DNA of 64,000 nucleotides from Amycolatopsis cihanbeyliensis (GCF_006715045.1 NZ_VFML01000001.1:3502501-3566500), one strand, 5' to 3'; positions 8,530-17,219 are shown, counted from the first letter of the stretch. Numbers and translations: made by a program. The notes: generated from the letters alone by a model not told the origin.

Positions 8530-9360
8530 TCAGGGCGCTGGTGCCAGCCGCTGTCCGGCGAAGTGCAGCAGCGTCGCGTTGAACTCCTCCGCCGCTTCGA
8601 CGAACGGCAGATGGCCTACACCCTGCAACCAACGTTGATCGGCCCCCGGAATCTTCCCCGCCGCGTACGCGCCCGCGCTCGGGTCCACCACCGCGTCCTC
8701 GGCGCCGTGCACGACCAGGGTGGGCACGTCCACCGCGGCCAGCACCTCGGCGCTGTCCACCCGGCGCCGGAACAGCGCCCCGCGCACCGCGGGCGGCACC
8801 AGCAGCGAGGACCCGAGCAGCGCCTGGGCCAGCGCGCCGGGGATCTCCCTTGCCGCCATCCCGCCGCACAGCCCGGCCAGCGCGGGCACCGCCACCTCGG
8901 GATCCTCGTCCAGCGCCGCGGGCAGGGCCGCGCGCATGGCGGGACCGGTCCGGCCGCCCGGCCGGTCCTTGCCGATCTCGGTGATCGCCCCGGCCAGGAC
9001 CAGCCCGGCGATCCCGGCCGTCCCGTAGGTCCGGAGGTAGTCGGTGATCACCAGCCCGCCATAGGACCAGCCGACCACCACCGCGGGCGCGCCGGCGAAC
9101 TCCAGCACCGAGGCGAGGTCCTCCGCCCAGACCCGCGACAGGTCGTAACCCTCCACCGGCGCCGCGGAGACGCCGTGCCCGCGCAGGTCCGGCGCGACCA
9201 GCCGGAAGTCCGCGGTGAGCTCGGGGGCGGCGAGCTGATGCGACCAGGCGAGCGAGGACTGCGCCCAGCCGTGCAGCAACACGATGGGGCGCGCGTTGCC
9301 CGCGCCGGCGACCCGTATCCCCAGCCGGACCCCACCCGACCCGACGACATCCGTGTTCAC
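8530..9360 (-). CDS. Alpha/beta-fold hydrolase
   Basis: Single-domain hydrolase of 276 residues. The nucleophile elbow is GWSYGG with Ser99; the oxyanion HGWAQ motif is at 30-34; the acid lies in HGAEDAVV and the catalytic His in GVGHLPFVEA near the C-terminus. No signal peptide. It sits 18 bp before mshA and 7 bp after the L,D-transpeptidase, so all three are probably one transcript. Substrate unknown; closest in feel to non-heme peroxidase or esterase subfamilies. Confidence 0.88.
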   Translation of the reverse strand: MNTDVVGSGGVRLGIRVAGAGNARPIVLLHGWAQSSLAWSHQLAAPELTADFRLVAPDLRGHGVSAAPVEGYDLSRVWAEDLASVLEFAGAPAVVVGWSYGGLVITDYLRTYGTAGIAGLVLAGAITEIGKDRPGGRTGPAMRAALPAALDEDPEVAVPALAGLCGGMAAREIPGALAQALLGSSLLVPPAVRGALFRRRVDSAEVLAAVDVPTLVVHGAEDAVVDPSAGAYAAGKIPGADQRWLQGVGHLPFVEAAEEFNATLLHFAGQRLAPAP

Positions 9361-9367
9361 CGGGCAC

Positions 9368-10522
9368 TCACAGGGCCGACTTCGACTTCCAGGTCTCCCA
9401 GTCCAGTAGCCAGTCCATCACCGCTGAGGTGGTCGGGAAGTCGGCCTTCGCCCCGGTGACCTCCACCGGGTCGCCGATGAGCGCGGAGTCGAAGTACGCC
9501 TTCGCGTCCTTCTCGAACAGGTTCACGCAGCCGTGCGAGGTGTTCTTCTTCCCGATGTTGGCCCGGTTCTCCTCGTTCTCGTGGATGTACTCGCCGTGGT
9601 TGGAGATCCGGCAGCACCACTTCTTCTTCACGTCGGTGTAGCCGTAGCGCTCGTTGTCGAAGATCGAGGTCGGCTCCCTGGTCATCACGATCACGGTGCC
9701 GTTCGGGGTGTTCAGGTTCGGGTCGGCGTCCTTGCCGTTGCTGCACGGGTAGCTGGCGTGTTCGGCGCCGTCCCGGTAGACGCGCATCACATGGTCCGGA
9801 GTGTGGATCTTGACCACCTGGTTGCGGCCGATGGTGAACTTCGTGGTCACGTCGGCCTTGCCGTAGTTCCCGCCGCCGTAGTGCACCCCGTAGAGCTTCG
9901 CCGTGACGTTCACCTCGGTGTTGGCGGGCCAGTACTCCCTGGGGCGCCAGTCGACCTGCCGGTCGGACAGCCAGGCCCAGGAGCCCTCCACCTCCTTCGA
10001 GGTCTCCACGGTGAGCGCCCGTTGCGCGGCGGCCCGGTCGGAGACCGCGGCGTCGAACTTCACGCTGATCGGCATGCCGACACCCACCTCGGCGTTGTCG
10101 ATCGGGTTCAGCGTGGCGCGGATCACGGCGGCCGGCTGCAGGGTGCCGAAGCTGCCGGTGAACTCGACCGGTTTGCCGTCGGTTCCGGTCGCCTTGGCCG
10201 CGTAGGTGTAGGTCTGGCCGTACCCGAGGGACTCCGCACTGGTCCAGGTGTTCTTCTCGGCGTTCAGCTCACCCCGCACCTCCCCGCCTTCGGAGTTGGT
10301 GAGCGTGACCTCGGTGAAGGATCCTTCGGCGACCGTGACGGTGACCGGCGCCGTGACCGACACCTCGGCGGCGTCCACCGCGGGCTCGGCCGTGATCTCG
10401 GCCTTCGGCGGCTGCGCGTCGGGCGCCCCGGAGCCCGACACCTCCTCGCCGGAACACGCGACCAGCCCGACCGCACCGCCGGCCGCCAGGGCGATCTTGA
10501 ACACTTTCCGCCGTTCGTACAC
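9368..10522 (-). CDS. L,D-transpeptidase lipoprotein (LprQ/LdtMt-type)
   Basis: Peptidoglycan 3-3 cross-linking enzyme. It has a signal peptide with lipobox LVACS, two Ig-like domains (about residues 35-230) and a C-terminal YkuD catalytic domain with SHGCVNLF, nucleophile Cys near residue 332. GGGAGG directly abuts an ATG at 10528, leaving no spacer, so the GTG two codons later with a 6-base spacer is the better start. Layout and position beside murB match mycobacterial LprQ. It is divergent from the SDR gene with under 55 bp between. Confidence 0.92.
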   Translation of the reverse strand: MYERRKVFKIALAAGGAVGLVACSGEEVSGSGAPDAQPPKAEITAEPAVDAAEVSVTAPVTVTVAEGSFTEVTLTNSEGGEVRGELNAEKNTWTSAESLGYGQTYTYAAKATGTDGKPVEFTGSFGTLQPAAVIRATLNPIDNAEVGVGMPISVKFDAAVSDRAAAQRALTVETSKEVEGSWAWLSDRQVDWRPREYWPANTEVNVTAKLYGVHYGGGNYGKADVTTKFTIGRNQVVKIHTPDHVMRVYRDGAEHASYPCSNGKDADPNLNTPNGTVIVMTREPTSIFDNERYGYTDVKKKWCCRISNHGEYIHENEENRANIGKKNTSHGCVNLFEKDAKAYFDSALIGDPVEVTGAKADFPTTSAVMDWLLDWETWKSKSAL

Positions 10523-10574
10523 CGTCATCCTCCCTTCACCCGAACGATCCGACGTTACCTGGCAGCATGGCGCC

Positions 10575-11306
10575 ATGAGCAAGCGAATCGCAGTCATCAC
10601 CGGCGCCAGCGCGGGGATCGGCGCGTCGACCGCGCGGGCGTTGGCCCAGGCCGGCTTCGGTGTGGTCCTCGGCGCCCGGCGCCTCGACCGCGTCTCCGCA
10701 CTGGCGGACGAGCTGTCCGGAACCGCTCATCTCCTGGACGTGACCGACCAGGAATCGGTTGCGTCGTTCGCCGAGCGGGTTCCGGAGTGCCATGTGCTGG
10801 TGAACAACGCCGGTGGGGCGCGCGGCCTCGAGCGGGTCGAGGCCGCGAACGAGCAGAACTGGCGCTGGATGTGGGAAACCAACGTGCTCGGCACGTTGCG
10901 GATGACCAAGGCCCTGCTGCCGAAGTTGATCGAGTCCGGCGACGGGCATGTGCTGACTGTGACATCCATCGCGGGACACGAGGTCTACGACAACGGCTCC
11001 GGCTACACCTCGGCCAAGCACGCGCAGTCCGCGCTGCACCGGACGTTGCGCTCGGAGCACCTCGGGCAGCCGGTGCGGTTCACCGAGATCATCCCGGGCA
11101 TGGTGGAGACCGACTTCTCGCTCAACCGGTTCGAGGGCGACGCCGAGCGGGCCGAGAAGGTCTACCAGGGGCTGGACCCGTTGACCCCGGACGATGTGGC
11201 GGAGGTCATCGCGTTCGCGGCGACCAGGCCCGCGCACGTCAACCTGGACGAGATCGTGCTCAAACCCCGCGCCCAGTACAACGGCTCCCGTTTCCACCGC
11301 GAGTAA
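10575..11306 (+). CDS. Short-chain dehydrogenase/reductase
   Basis: Classical SDR of 243 residues. TGASAGIG binds the cofactor near residues 9-16, NNAGG marks the core, the catalytic triad is Ser in TVTSIAGHE and YTSAK (Tyr/Lys). Arg in LGARRLDR after strand two suggests NADP(H). It resembles YdfG-like serine/3-hydroxy acid dehydrogenases and the mycobacterial Rv0484c at the same locus. No clear ribosome site precedes the ATG, while a TTACCT -10-like box ends about nine bases upstream, so translation may be leaderless. Confidence 0.9.
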   Translation: MSKRIAVITGASAGIGASTARALAQAGFGVVLGARRLDRVSALADELSGTAHLLDVTDQESVASFAERVPECHVLVNNAGGARGLERVEAANEQNWRWMWETNVLGTLRMTKALLPKLIESGDGHVLTVTSIAGHEVYDNGSGYTSAKHAQSALHRTLRSEHLGQPVRFTEIIPGMVETDFSLNRFEGDAERAEKVYQGLDPLTPDDVAEVIAFAATRPAHVNLDEIVLKPRAQYNGSRFHRE

Positions 11307-11391
11307 TGCCCTGAACGTGGCTTTCGGGACGCTGAACGTCCCAAAAGTGCCGTTCGCGACGCCGAGCGTCGTCAACGCCACGTTCAGGGCA
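11307..11391. repeat. Compound palindrome filling the gap between two stop codons
   Basis: Begins on the base after the SDR stop and ends one base before the murB stop. Outer arms TGCCCTGAACGTGGC (11307-11321) and its exact complement (11377-11391) enclose smaller hairpins (GGGACG/CGTCCC and GACG/CGTC). The structure could form on either strand and probably terminates both convergent genes. Resembles a dispersed palindromic family seen in this part of the Actinobacteria. Confidence 0.85.
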
Positions 11392-11392
11392 T

Positions 11393-12442
11393 TCACAGGG
11401 CGCAGTTGATGAGGAGGGGTTCGGGGTGCAGGGTGACGCCGAAGGCGGTGTGCACCCCCGCGCGGACCTCGCGGGCCAGCGCCAGCAGGTCCGCGGTGCT
11501 GGCGCCACCCCGGTTGGTCAGTGCGAGGGTGTGCTTGCCGGACAGCGCCACCCGGCCACCGGGCCCGGGGTGGCCCTTGCCGAAACCGGCCCGCTCGATC
11601 AGCCAGGCCGCGGACAGCTTGACCCCGGCGGGGGCGGGGTAGCGCGGCACCGCGGCATCCGCCCCGACCACCTCCGCGATCCTGGCCAGCACCCCGGGTA
11701 GCGCGGACTCGGCGACGATCGGGTTGGTGAAGAACGAGCCCGCGCTCCAGGTGTCGTGATCCGCGGCCTCCAGCACCATGCCCTTGCCCCGCCGCAGGCC
11801 CAGCACGGCCGCGCGCGCCTGTTCGGCCGGCACCCGCGCACCGGTTCGCACGCCGAGGGTCCGCGCCAGCTCGGCGTAGCGGATCTCCTGGGACAGCCCG
11901 TCGGCACGCAGGCGGAACCGCACGCCGAGCACGACCCCGCGATCGGTGCCCTTGAGCACGCTCGTGCGGTAGGCGAAGCCCAGTTCGCTCGCGGTGAGCG
12001 TGCGGACCTCACCGGTGCGGCGGTCGTACAGCCGCACCGACACGATCAAGTCACCGACCTCACACCCGTAGGCGCCGACATTCTGGATCGGGGTGGCGCC
12101 GACCAGCCCGGGGATCCCGGAAAGACACTCCAGCCCGCCGAGGCCGTGCTCGACGGTGGCCGCGACGAACGCGTCCCACTGCTCCCCGGCCGCCGCCTCC
12201 ACCTCGACCTCGGGACCGTCCTGTTTGTCCCGTTCCCAGCCGCCGGTACCGATCCGCAGCACCGTCCCTTCGAACCCGGCGTCCGCCACGACCAGGTTCG
12301 AGCCGCCGCCGAGCAGCAGCAGCGGCTCGCCCGCCGCGTCGGCGGCTCGCACCCGGTCCACCAGCTCCCCGTCCGTACCGGCGACGAGAAACCGGCCTGC
12401 CGGCCCACCGAGCCGCAGTGTGGTGTAGCTCGCCAAGGTCAT
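11393..12442 (-). CDS. murB: UDP-N-acetylenolpyruvoylglucosamine reductase
   Basis: Flavoenzyme that completes UDP-MurNAc synthesis. The 349-residue product starts MTLASYTTLRLGGPAG; FAD-binding motifs LLLGGGSNLVVAD and GIPGLVGATPIQNVGAYG are intact, and the proton-donor Ser is in AGSFFTNPI. GKHTLALTNRGGAST near the C-terminus is typical of type I MurB. An in-frame GTG ten codons upstream is an alternative start. Convergent with the SDR and divergent from the DUF2505 gene. Confidence 0.95.
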   Translation of the reverse strand: MTLASYTTLRLGGPAGRFLVAGTDGELVDRVRAADAAGEPLLLLGGGSNLVVADAGFEGTVLRIGTGGWERDKQDGPEVEVEAAAGEQWDAFVAATVEHGLGGLECLSGIPGLVGATPIQNVGAYGCEVGDLIVSVRLYDRRTGEVRTLTASELGFAYRTSVLKGTDRGVVLGVRFRLRADGLSQEIRYAELARTLGVRTGARVPAEQARAAVLGLRRGKGMVLEAADHDTWSAGSFFTNPIVAESALPGVLARIAEVVGADAAVPRYPAPAGVKLSAAWLIERAGFGKGHPGPGGRVALSGKHTLALTNRGGASTADLLALAREVRAGVHTAFGVTLHPEPLLINCAL

Positions 12443-12520
12443 TTCAGTGCCCGTTCCGACAGCGCTCACAACACCGAACGGTACTGTCCTGCCCTGTGAA
12501 GCCTTCAACGAACAGTGCTC

Positions 12521-13027
12521 ATGGCATCCCGCATTGAGCACCGCGCGGAGTTCCCGCACAGCGTCGACGAGGTGTACCGCGCGCAGTCCGATGCCGCCGC
12601 CCTGCGGGCCAGGCTCGAACGGATCGGCGGTCATCAGGCCCGGCTCGCCGAGCACGAGGCGACCGCGGACGGGGTGCGATTCACCCTGGTACAAGGTATT
12701 TCGGCGGACCGGCTGCCGCAGGCGGTCCGTTCACTGCACCGGGGCGACCTGATCGTGCACCGCGAGCAACGCTGGCAGCACACCGGCGATGGCGAGGTCT
12801 ACACCGGAACCGCGACGGCCTCCGTGGACGGTGTGCCCGGCCGGATCACCGCCCGCACCGAGCTGCGGGCGGGGGGCGCGGGGGCCGTGCTGCGCGCCAC
12901 CGGCGAGGTGACGGTGCGGATCCCGCTGGTCGGCGGCAAGTTGGAGGGCGCCATCGCCGAGCAGGTCACCGCGCTGCTCGAGCGGGAGGCCGAGTTCACC
13001 GCGTCGTGGCTCGGGCGGGACAGCTAG
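12521..13027 (+). CDS. DUF2505 (SRPBCC-like) protein
   Basis: A 168-residue protein matching the actinobacterial DUF2505 family found next to murB (Rv0481c in M. tuberculosis). It begins MASRIEHRAEFPHSVDEVY and ends with a helix EQVTALLEREAEFTASWL, the pattern of a START/Bet v1-like ligand-binding fold. No signal peptide. Divergent from murB; its last bases overlap the proposed start of the broken methyltransferase. Function unknown. Confidence 0.85.
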   Translation: MASRIEHRAEFPHSVDEVYRAQSDAAALRARLERIGGHQARLAEHEATADGVRFTLVQGISADRLPQAVRSLHRGDLIVHREQRWQHTGDGEVYTGTATASVDGVPGRITARTELRAGGAGAVLRATGEVTVRIPLVGGKLEGAIAEQVTALLEREAEFTASWLGRDS

Positions 13028-13813
13028 GGCCCGCGGGACGGCAGCCACCGCTCGGCGCGCCCACCAGGGGGACCACCAACCCGAACCGGCTACGCAGGGT
13101 CGACCGCTGGCTGACCGCTGGCTCCGGGGTGACCGGCAGGCTGCGAGCCGCGACGGACCCACTGGTCGTGGACCTCGGCTACGGCGTCTCCCCGGTGACC
13201 ACGGTCGAGCTGGCCCGGCGGCTGCGGGCGGCGGTGCCCCGGGTGCGGTACTCGGCCTGGAGCTGGACCCGGAGCGGGTGGCTGCCGCCCGACCCTCGGC
13301 CGAACTGCCGTGGCTGGACTTCCGGCGCGGCGGGTTCGAGCTTGCTGGAGCCCGGCCGGTTCTGGTGCGCGCGTTCAACGTGCTGCGCCAGTACGAGGAG
13401 GCCGCGGTGGCGAGTTCCTGGCGGGCCATGCTGGAACGGATCCGGCCCGGCGGCCTGCTGGTCGACGGCACCTGCGACGAGCTCGGCAGGCTCTGCTCGT
13501 GGGTGACGATCGACCACAGCGGACCGTGCACACTCACCCTTTCCTGCCGCGTCCCCAGCCTCGAACTTCCCTCCACTGTGGCTACGCGACTACCGAAAGT
13601 GTTGATTCATCGCAACATCCCGGGGGAACGCATTCACCTTTTTATGTCCACTTTGGATTCATGCTGGCGGGCGGCGGCACCGTTCGGCCCGTGGCACGGT
13701 GGACGGAGACCGTACGCCTGCTCACCGAACGGGGTTGGCCGGTACAAGGCAGGCGGGACCGCTGGCGGCTCGGCGAGCTGACCGTGCCCTGGGCCTCGGT
13801 CGCCCCACGTTGA
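13006..13813 (+). pseudogene. Class I SAM-dependent methyltransferase, two frameshifts
   Basis: The protein can be followed through three frames. Frame one gives TTNPNRLRRVDRW and the SAM motif LVVDLGYGVSP. Near 13246 a G appears lost, after which another frame continues with LPWLDFRRGGFELAG, PVLVRAFNVLRQYEEAAV and LVDGTCDELGR. Near 13690 a second G appears lost, and the end reads RRDRWRLGELTVPWA in a third frame. Restoring one G at each point gives one uninterrupted protein of about 265 residues. The start is weak: only a GTG inside the DUF2505 gene is available. Either a decaying gene or two sequencing errors in G runs. Confidence 0.8.
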
Positions 13814-13881
13814 CCGACGTCACGATCAGGGGCACCCCGGACATGTCCCTGATATTGGCGAAAGTTGCTGGTCTCGGATTT

Positions 13882-13913
13882 TTTCACCTGTCAGCATCTG
13901 TTTACAGGTGAAA
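13882..13913. promoter_or_regulatory. Perfect 10-bp inverted repeat before the winged-helix gene
   Basis: TTTCACCTGT (13882-13891) and ACAGGTGAAA (13904-13913) are exact complements separated by 12 bp, ending 12 bp before the ATG of the winged-helix regulator. Position and symmetry suggest an autoregulatory operator. Confidence 0.7.
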
Positions 13914-13925
13914 GAATGACCCCCG

Positions 13926-14243
13926 ATGAACGAGGAGACCCCTCGAGGTGACGAGCTACTGCGCGTCCTCACCGCGCTGGCCAATCCGCAACGGCTGCGT
14001 ATCGTCGGCATACTCACCCGCGGCAGGCAGTACGTCAGCAGGCTGGCCCGCGAGCTCGGCATCAGCCGTCCGCTTCTCTATGTGCACCTGCATCGCCTGG
14101 AAGCGGCCGGGCTGGTCGTCGGCGTGCTGGAAACCGCGGGGGACGGAAAGACCATGAAGTACTACCGGGCGACGCAGTTTGCCGTCCAGCTCACACCACA
14201 CACCGTCATGCGGGCTGCCACCACGTTGGGGGATCACCGATGA
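13926..14243 (+). CDS. Winged-helix (ArsR-like) transcriptional regulator
   Basis: A 105-residue one-domain regulator. LRVLTALANPQRLRIVGIL is typical of ArsR-like wings-helix proteins; the recognition helix is about SRLARELGISRPLLYVHLHRLE and the wing follows. No metal-binding Cys pairs are present, so metal sensing is unlikely. A perfect palindrome lies just upstream. It precedes an OlsB-like gene by 64 bp and probably controls that operon. Confidence 0.85.
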   Translation: MNEETPRGDELLRVLTALANPQRLRIVGILTRGRQYVSRLARELGISRPLLYVHLHRLEAAGLVVGVLETAGDGKTMKYYRATQFAVQLTPHTVMRAATTLGDHR

Positions 14244-14307
14244 GCTGGCCGGATGCAACAGCCGCGGGGAGGACACGGGACACGGTCCCGATGAACGGAG
14301 GCACTCA

Positions 14308-15054
14308 TTGTCGTCGACTACTGACCGGACGATCCAGTACACGGCTTCGATCGCCGAAACGCCGGAGCAGGTCCGGGAGGCGCAACGCTTGCGCTACCGC
14401 GTTTTCGCGGGTGAGTTCGGCGCCACACTCAACTCCCTCGTCGACGGGCTGGACGTGGACGAGTACGACGAGGCTTGCGATCACCTGATCGTGCGGCGGA
14501 CGGACACCGAGGAGATCGTCGGCACCTACCGCCTGCTGCCTCCCGGCCGCCGCGCGCGGCTGTACTCGGACAGCGAGTTCGATCTGACCGCACTCGGGGA
14601 CATCCGGGACACCATCGTGGAAACCGGGCGCTCCTGCGTACATCCGGAGCACCGCACCGGCGCGGTGATCACCCAGATGTGGTCGGCGCTCGGCCGGTAC
14701 GTCCTGCTGTCCGGGCATCGCTATCTCGCCGGGGCCGCCTCGGTCCCGCTGCACGACGGCGGGGCGATCGCGGCGAACGCATGGCGGCTCGCCGAGCGGA
14801 AGCACGCCAGCCCGCAGCACCTGCGGGTGCGCCCGCTGCATCCGTGGACCCCGGAGCAGGTACCCACGCGGGAACGGCGCCCGAGCTACGCGGAGCTACC
14901 GCCGTTGTTTCGCGGATACCTCCGCCTTGGCGCCTGGGTCTGCGGCCCGCCCGCGCACGACCCGGAGTTCAACGTCGCCGACTTCTTCACCTTGCTGCAA
15001 CTCGACCGCGCCGACCAGCGCTATATGCATTACTTCCTGGGGGACGAACAGTGA
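14308..15054 (+). CDS. OlsB-like N-acyltransferase (GNAT, hemolysin-like family)
   Basis: A 248-residue acyltransferase of the Acetyltransf_5 group. RLRYRVFAGEFGA, DEYDEACDHLIV and EIVGTYRLLPP are the family's N-terminal signatures; ETGRSCVHPEHR is the acyl-donor core. OlsB transfers a 3-hydroxyacyl chain to ornithine, giving lyso-ornithine lipid. A TTG start is chosen because GGAGG lies exactly six bases before it. The next gene is a PlsC-type acyltransferase, the partner expected for ornithine lipid synthesis. Confidence 0.8.
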   Translation: MSSTTDRTIQYTASIAETPEQVREAQRLRYRVFAGEFGATLNSLVDGLDVDEYDEACDHLIVRRTDTEEIVGTYRLLPPGRRARLYSDSEFDLTALGDIRDTIVETGRSCVHPEHRTGAVITQMWSALGRYVLLSGHRYLAGAASVPLHDGGAIAANAWRLAERKHASPQHLRVRPLHPWTPEQVPTRERRPSYAELPPLFRGYLRLGAWVCGPPAHDPEFNVADFFTLLQLDRADQRYMHYFLGDEQ

Positions 15055-15122
15055 ACGCCTACCGGGTGTACTCACCATGTACACCCCGTTGTGTCACCCA
15101 CGCTCAACCCAGAGCGGCGAGG

Positions 15123-15860
15123 ATGACCACTATGAAACGTGCGGGTGCGGCCGCCTCGGCGCTGCTGGGCCACGCCCCGTCGGTGCTCGGTGGCCGGCAG
15201 GTCGAGCGGCACGCTCAGCGGGTGTTGACCGCGCTGGACGTGCGGGTGGACAGCAGCGCCGACCGGCTGAGCGTGCCCGGCGGTCCGGGGACGCTGATCG
15301 TGGCCAACCACATCTCCTGGCTGGACATCGTGGCCCTGCTGGCCATCGAGCCGCTGTCCTTCGTGGCGAAACGCGAGGTACGGAGGTGGCCGGTGATCGG
15401 CTCGCTGGCCGCCCGGCTGGGCACCTGCTTCGTGGACCGGCACGCCCTGCGCGAGTTGCCTGCCAGCGTGGCCGAGCTGGCGGAGACCTTGCGCTCCGGG
15501 CGTTCGGTGATGGTGTTCCCGGAGGGGACCACCTGGTGCTCGCTGCCCGGAGGGGACTTCCGGCGCGCGCCCTTCCAGGCCGCGCTGGACGCGGGCGCAC
15601 CGATCCGCCCGCTGACGATCGACTACTTCCAGGGGGACGAGCCGAGCACGATCAGCGCCTTCGTCGGCGACGACACCCTGGCCGCCTCCCTGGGCAGGGT
15701 GCTGACGGCGGGCGAGCTGACCCTGCGGCTGCGGGCACACGAGGTGCTGGCCGCCGAGGGTGACCGCCGCACGCTCGCCGCCACGACCCAGCGGCTGATC
15801 CGCGCGGCCGGATCAACCGAGCTCGCCGGCTCGCATCTCGGCGGTCCGGTCCATGCTTGA
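15123..15860 (+). CDS. Lysophospholipid/OlsA-type acyltransferase (PlsC family)
   Basis: A 245-residue membrane-associated acyltransferase. The catalytic HX4D motif is NHISWLD, the acceptor motif is VFPEGTTW, and RWPVIGSLAARLGTCFVDR matches the family. Possible starts are the ATG used here (GAGG abuts it), an ATG three codons on with better spacing, or a GTG at 15051 that overlaps the upstream stop. Together with the OlsB-like gene it could O-acylate lyso-ornithine lipid; a general 1-acylglycerol-3-phosphate acyltransferase is the alternative. Confidence 0.82.
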   Translation: MTTMKRAGAAASALLGHAPSVLGGRQVERHAQRVLTALDVRVDSSADRLSVPGGPGTLIVANHISWLDIVALLAIEPLSFVAKREVRRWPVIGSLAARLGTCFVDRHALRELPASVAELAETLRSGRSVMVFPEGTTWCSLPGGDFRRAPFQAALDAGAPIRPLTIDYFQGDEPSTISAFVGDDTLAASLGRVLTAGELTLRLRAHEVLAAEGDRRTLAATTQRLIRAAGSTELAGSHLGGPVHA

Positions 15861-16638
15861 CCTGCTGCACCGGCTCACCGAGGTGTTGCAGGGCACGCTC
15901 GGTTCACCCTGGCTGTGGGTGGTGGTGTTCCTGGTCGCCGGCCTGGACGCGCTGCTGCCGTTCATGCCGAGCGAGACCACCGTGATCACGGTCGCCGTGC
16001 TGATCGGGCCGGACCTCGGCAAGTTGGCGCTGCTCGCGGTGGTCGCCGCGGGCGGCGCGCTCGCCGGCGACTACCTCGGCTACTGGATCGGCAGGGGCGC
16101 GGGCCCGGTCGCGTTACGCCGGTTGCAGCAGGGCGAGCGCGGCAGGGAACAGTACCTGTGGGCGCGCGCCAAGGTGGAGCGGCACGCCACCGCACTGATC
16201 GTCGCGGGCCGGTACCTGCCTGGCGGCCGCGTCGCCTCCGCGCTGGCCACCGGCAGCATGCGCTTCCCCGCGGGCCGGTTCGCCGCGCTGGACGCCGCGG
16301 GGACCTCCATCTGGGCCGGTTACAGCGTGCTGATCGGCTACATCGGCGGGGCGAACTTCACCGAGCAGCCCGCGAAGGGCCTGCTGCTGGCGTTCGCGCT
16401 CGGCTTGCTGACGGTCGCCACCATCGAGGCCGTTCGGCGGATACGCTCACGGCGTGCGGTACTCCGACTTCGTGCACGCGACCGAGATCCATTCGACCGG
16501 CCTGCTGAGCGCGGCGACGGCGGCGGGCCCGGACGCCCCGGTGCCGAGCTGCCCGGGGTGGACGGTGAGCAAGCTGGTCCGGCACATCGCCAGGGTGCAT
16601 TCCTGGGTACGTGCGACGATGGCCGACCCGAGCGGTGA
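15853..16638 (+). CDS. DedA-family membrane protein
   Basis: Polytopic inner-membrane protein of the DedA (lipid scramblase/undecaprenyl phosphate recycling) superfamily. FMPSETTVITVA, GDYLGYWIGRGAG and GRYLPGGRVASALATGSM are the diagnostic re-entrant loop motifs. The ATG overlaps the PlsC-type stop by 8 bp. The recognisable domain ends near residue 200, but the frame runs 60 residues further as a Arg/Gly/Pro-rich tail through the start of the next gene, a 185-bp overlap. The tail may be real or reflect loss of the original stop. Confidence 0.85.
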   Translation: MLDLLHRLTEVLQGTLGSPWLWVVVFLVAGLDALLPFMPSETTVITVAVLIGPDLGKLALLAVVAAGGALAGDYLGYWIGRGAGPVALRRLQQGERGREQYLWARAKVERHATALIVAGRYLPGGRVASALATGSMRFPAGRFAALDAAGTSIWAGYSVLIGYIGGANFTEQPAKGLLLAFALGLLTVATIEAVRRIRSRRAVLRLRARDRDPFDRPAERGDGGGPGRPGAELPGVDGEQAGPAHRQGAFLGTCDDGRPER

Positions 16639-17194
16639 GCGGGCGGCGGCCGGCACCCCGCCCGAGGGGTGGGCGGACCTGCTGGACTGGTGGGCCGAGC
16701 AGCGAGCCGGCCTGTTCGAGGGGTTCGCGGCCGGGCCGGAGGCACCCGCCTGGATGCCGTTCCGGTTGTTCCCGCCGACCACGGCATCCTGGGCTCGCCG
16801 GCAGGCGCACGAGGCGGCCATCCACCGGGTGGACGCGGAGCTCGCGCTCGGTCCACGGGCGAACGCGGTGAGTTTCGACCCGGAGTTCGCCGCGGACGGG
16901 ATCGACGAGTTACTGGCCTGGCTGCTGCCGAGCAGGCCGGACGGCTGGAACAGCGGCGAGGTCGCGGGCGAGGTGCTGGTACACGCCGCCGACGCGGGCC
17001 GGGTGTGGACCGTGCGGCTGGAGCCGGGCGCGGCGCCGGAGGTGCGGGCCGGGGCCGCGGTGCCGGCCGGGTTCGAGGCGGGAGCCACCATCGCGGGCAC
17101 CGCGGACTCGGTGTACCGGGCGGTCTGGGGCCGGCCGAGCCGCGCGGTCATGTCCGGGAACGCCGCGCTGCTGGAGCCGTTGCGAGCGCCCTGA
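16454..17194 (+). CDS. Maleylpyruvate isomerase-family mycothiol-dependent protein
   Basis: A 246-residue member of the DinB-like MDMPI family. The N-terminal metal-binding domain shows VPSCPGWTVSKLVRHIARVHSW (first His ligand) and RRQAHEAAIHRVDAE (paired His/Glu ligands); the C-terminal half is the MDMPI-C domain ending in SGNAALLEPL. Such enzymes use mycothiol as cofactor, which fits mshA in the same window. GTG start inside the DedA reading frame. Substrate unknown. Confidence 0.87.
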   Translation: MRYSDFVHATEIHSTGLLSAATAAGPDAPVPSCPGWTVSKLVRHIARVHSWVRATMADPSGERAAAGTPPEGWADLLDWWAEQRAGLFEGFAAGPEAPAWMPFRLFPPTTASWARRQAHEAAIHRVDAELALGPRANAVSFDPEFAADGIDELLAWLLPSRPDGWNSGEVAGEVLVHAADAGRVWTVRLEPGAAPEVRAGAAVPAGFEAGATIAGTADSVYRAVWGRPSRAVMSGNAALLEPLRAP

Positions 17195-17219
17195 CCGGCA
17201 CAAGGCAGGATGGCTGACC

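Noticed and set aside
14240..14488. 82-codon ORF between the winged-helix and OlsB-like genes
   Set aside because: It overlaps the OlsB-like gene in another frame, is Arg/Ser-rich and has no ribosome site; the OlsB start with GGAGG fits better.
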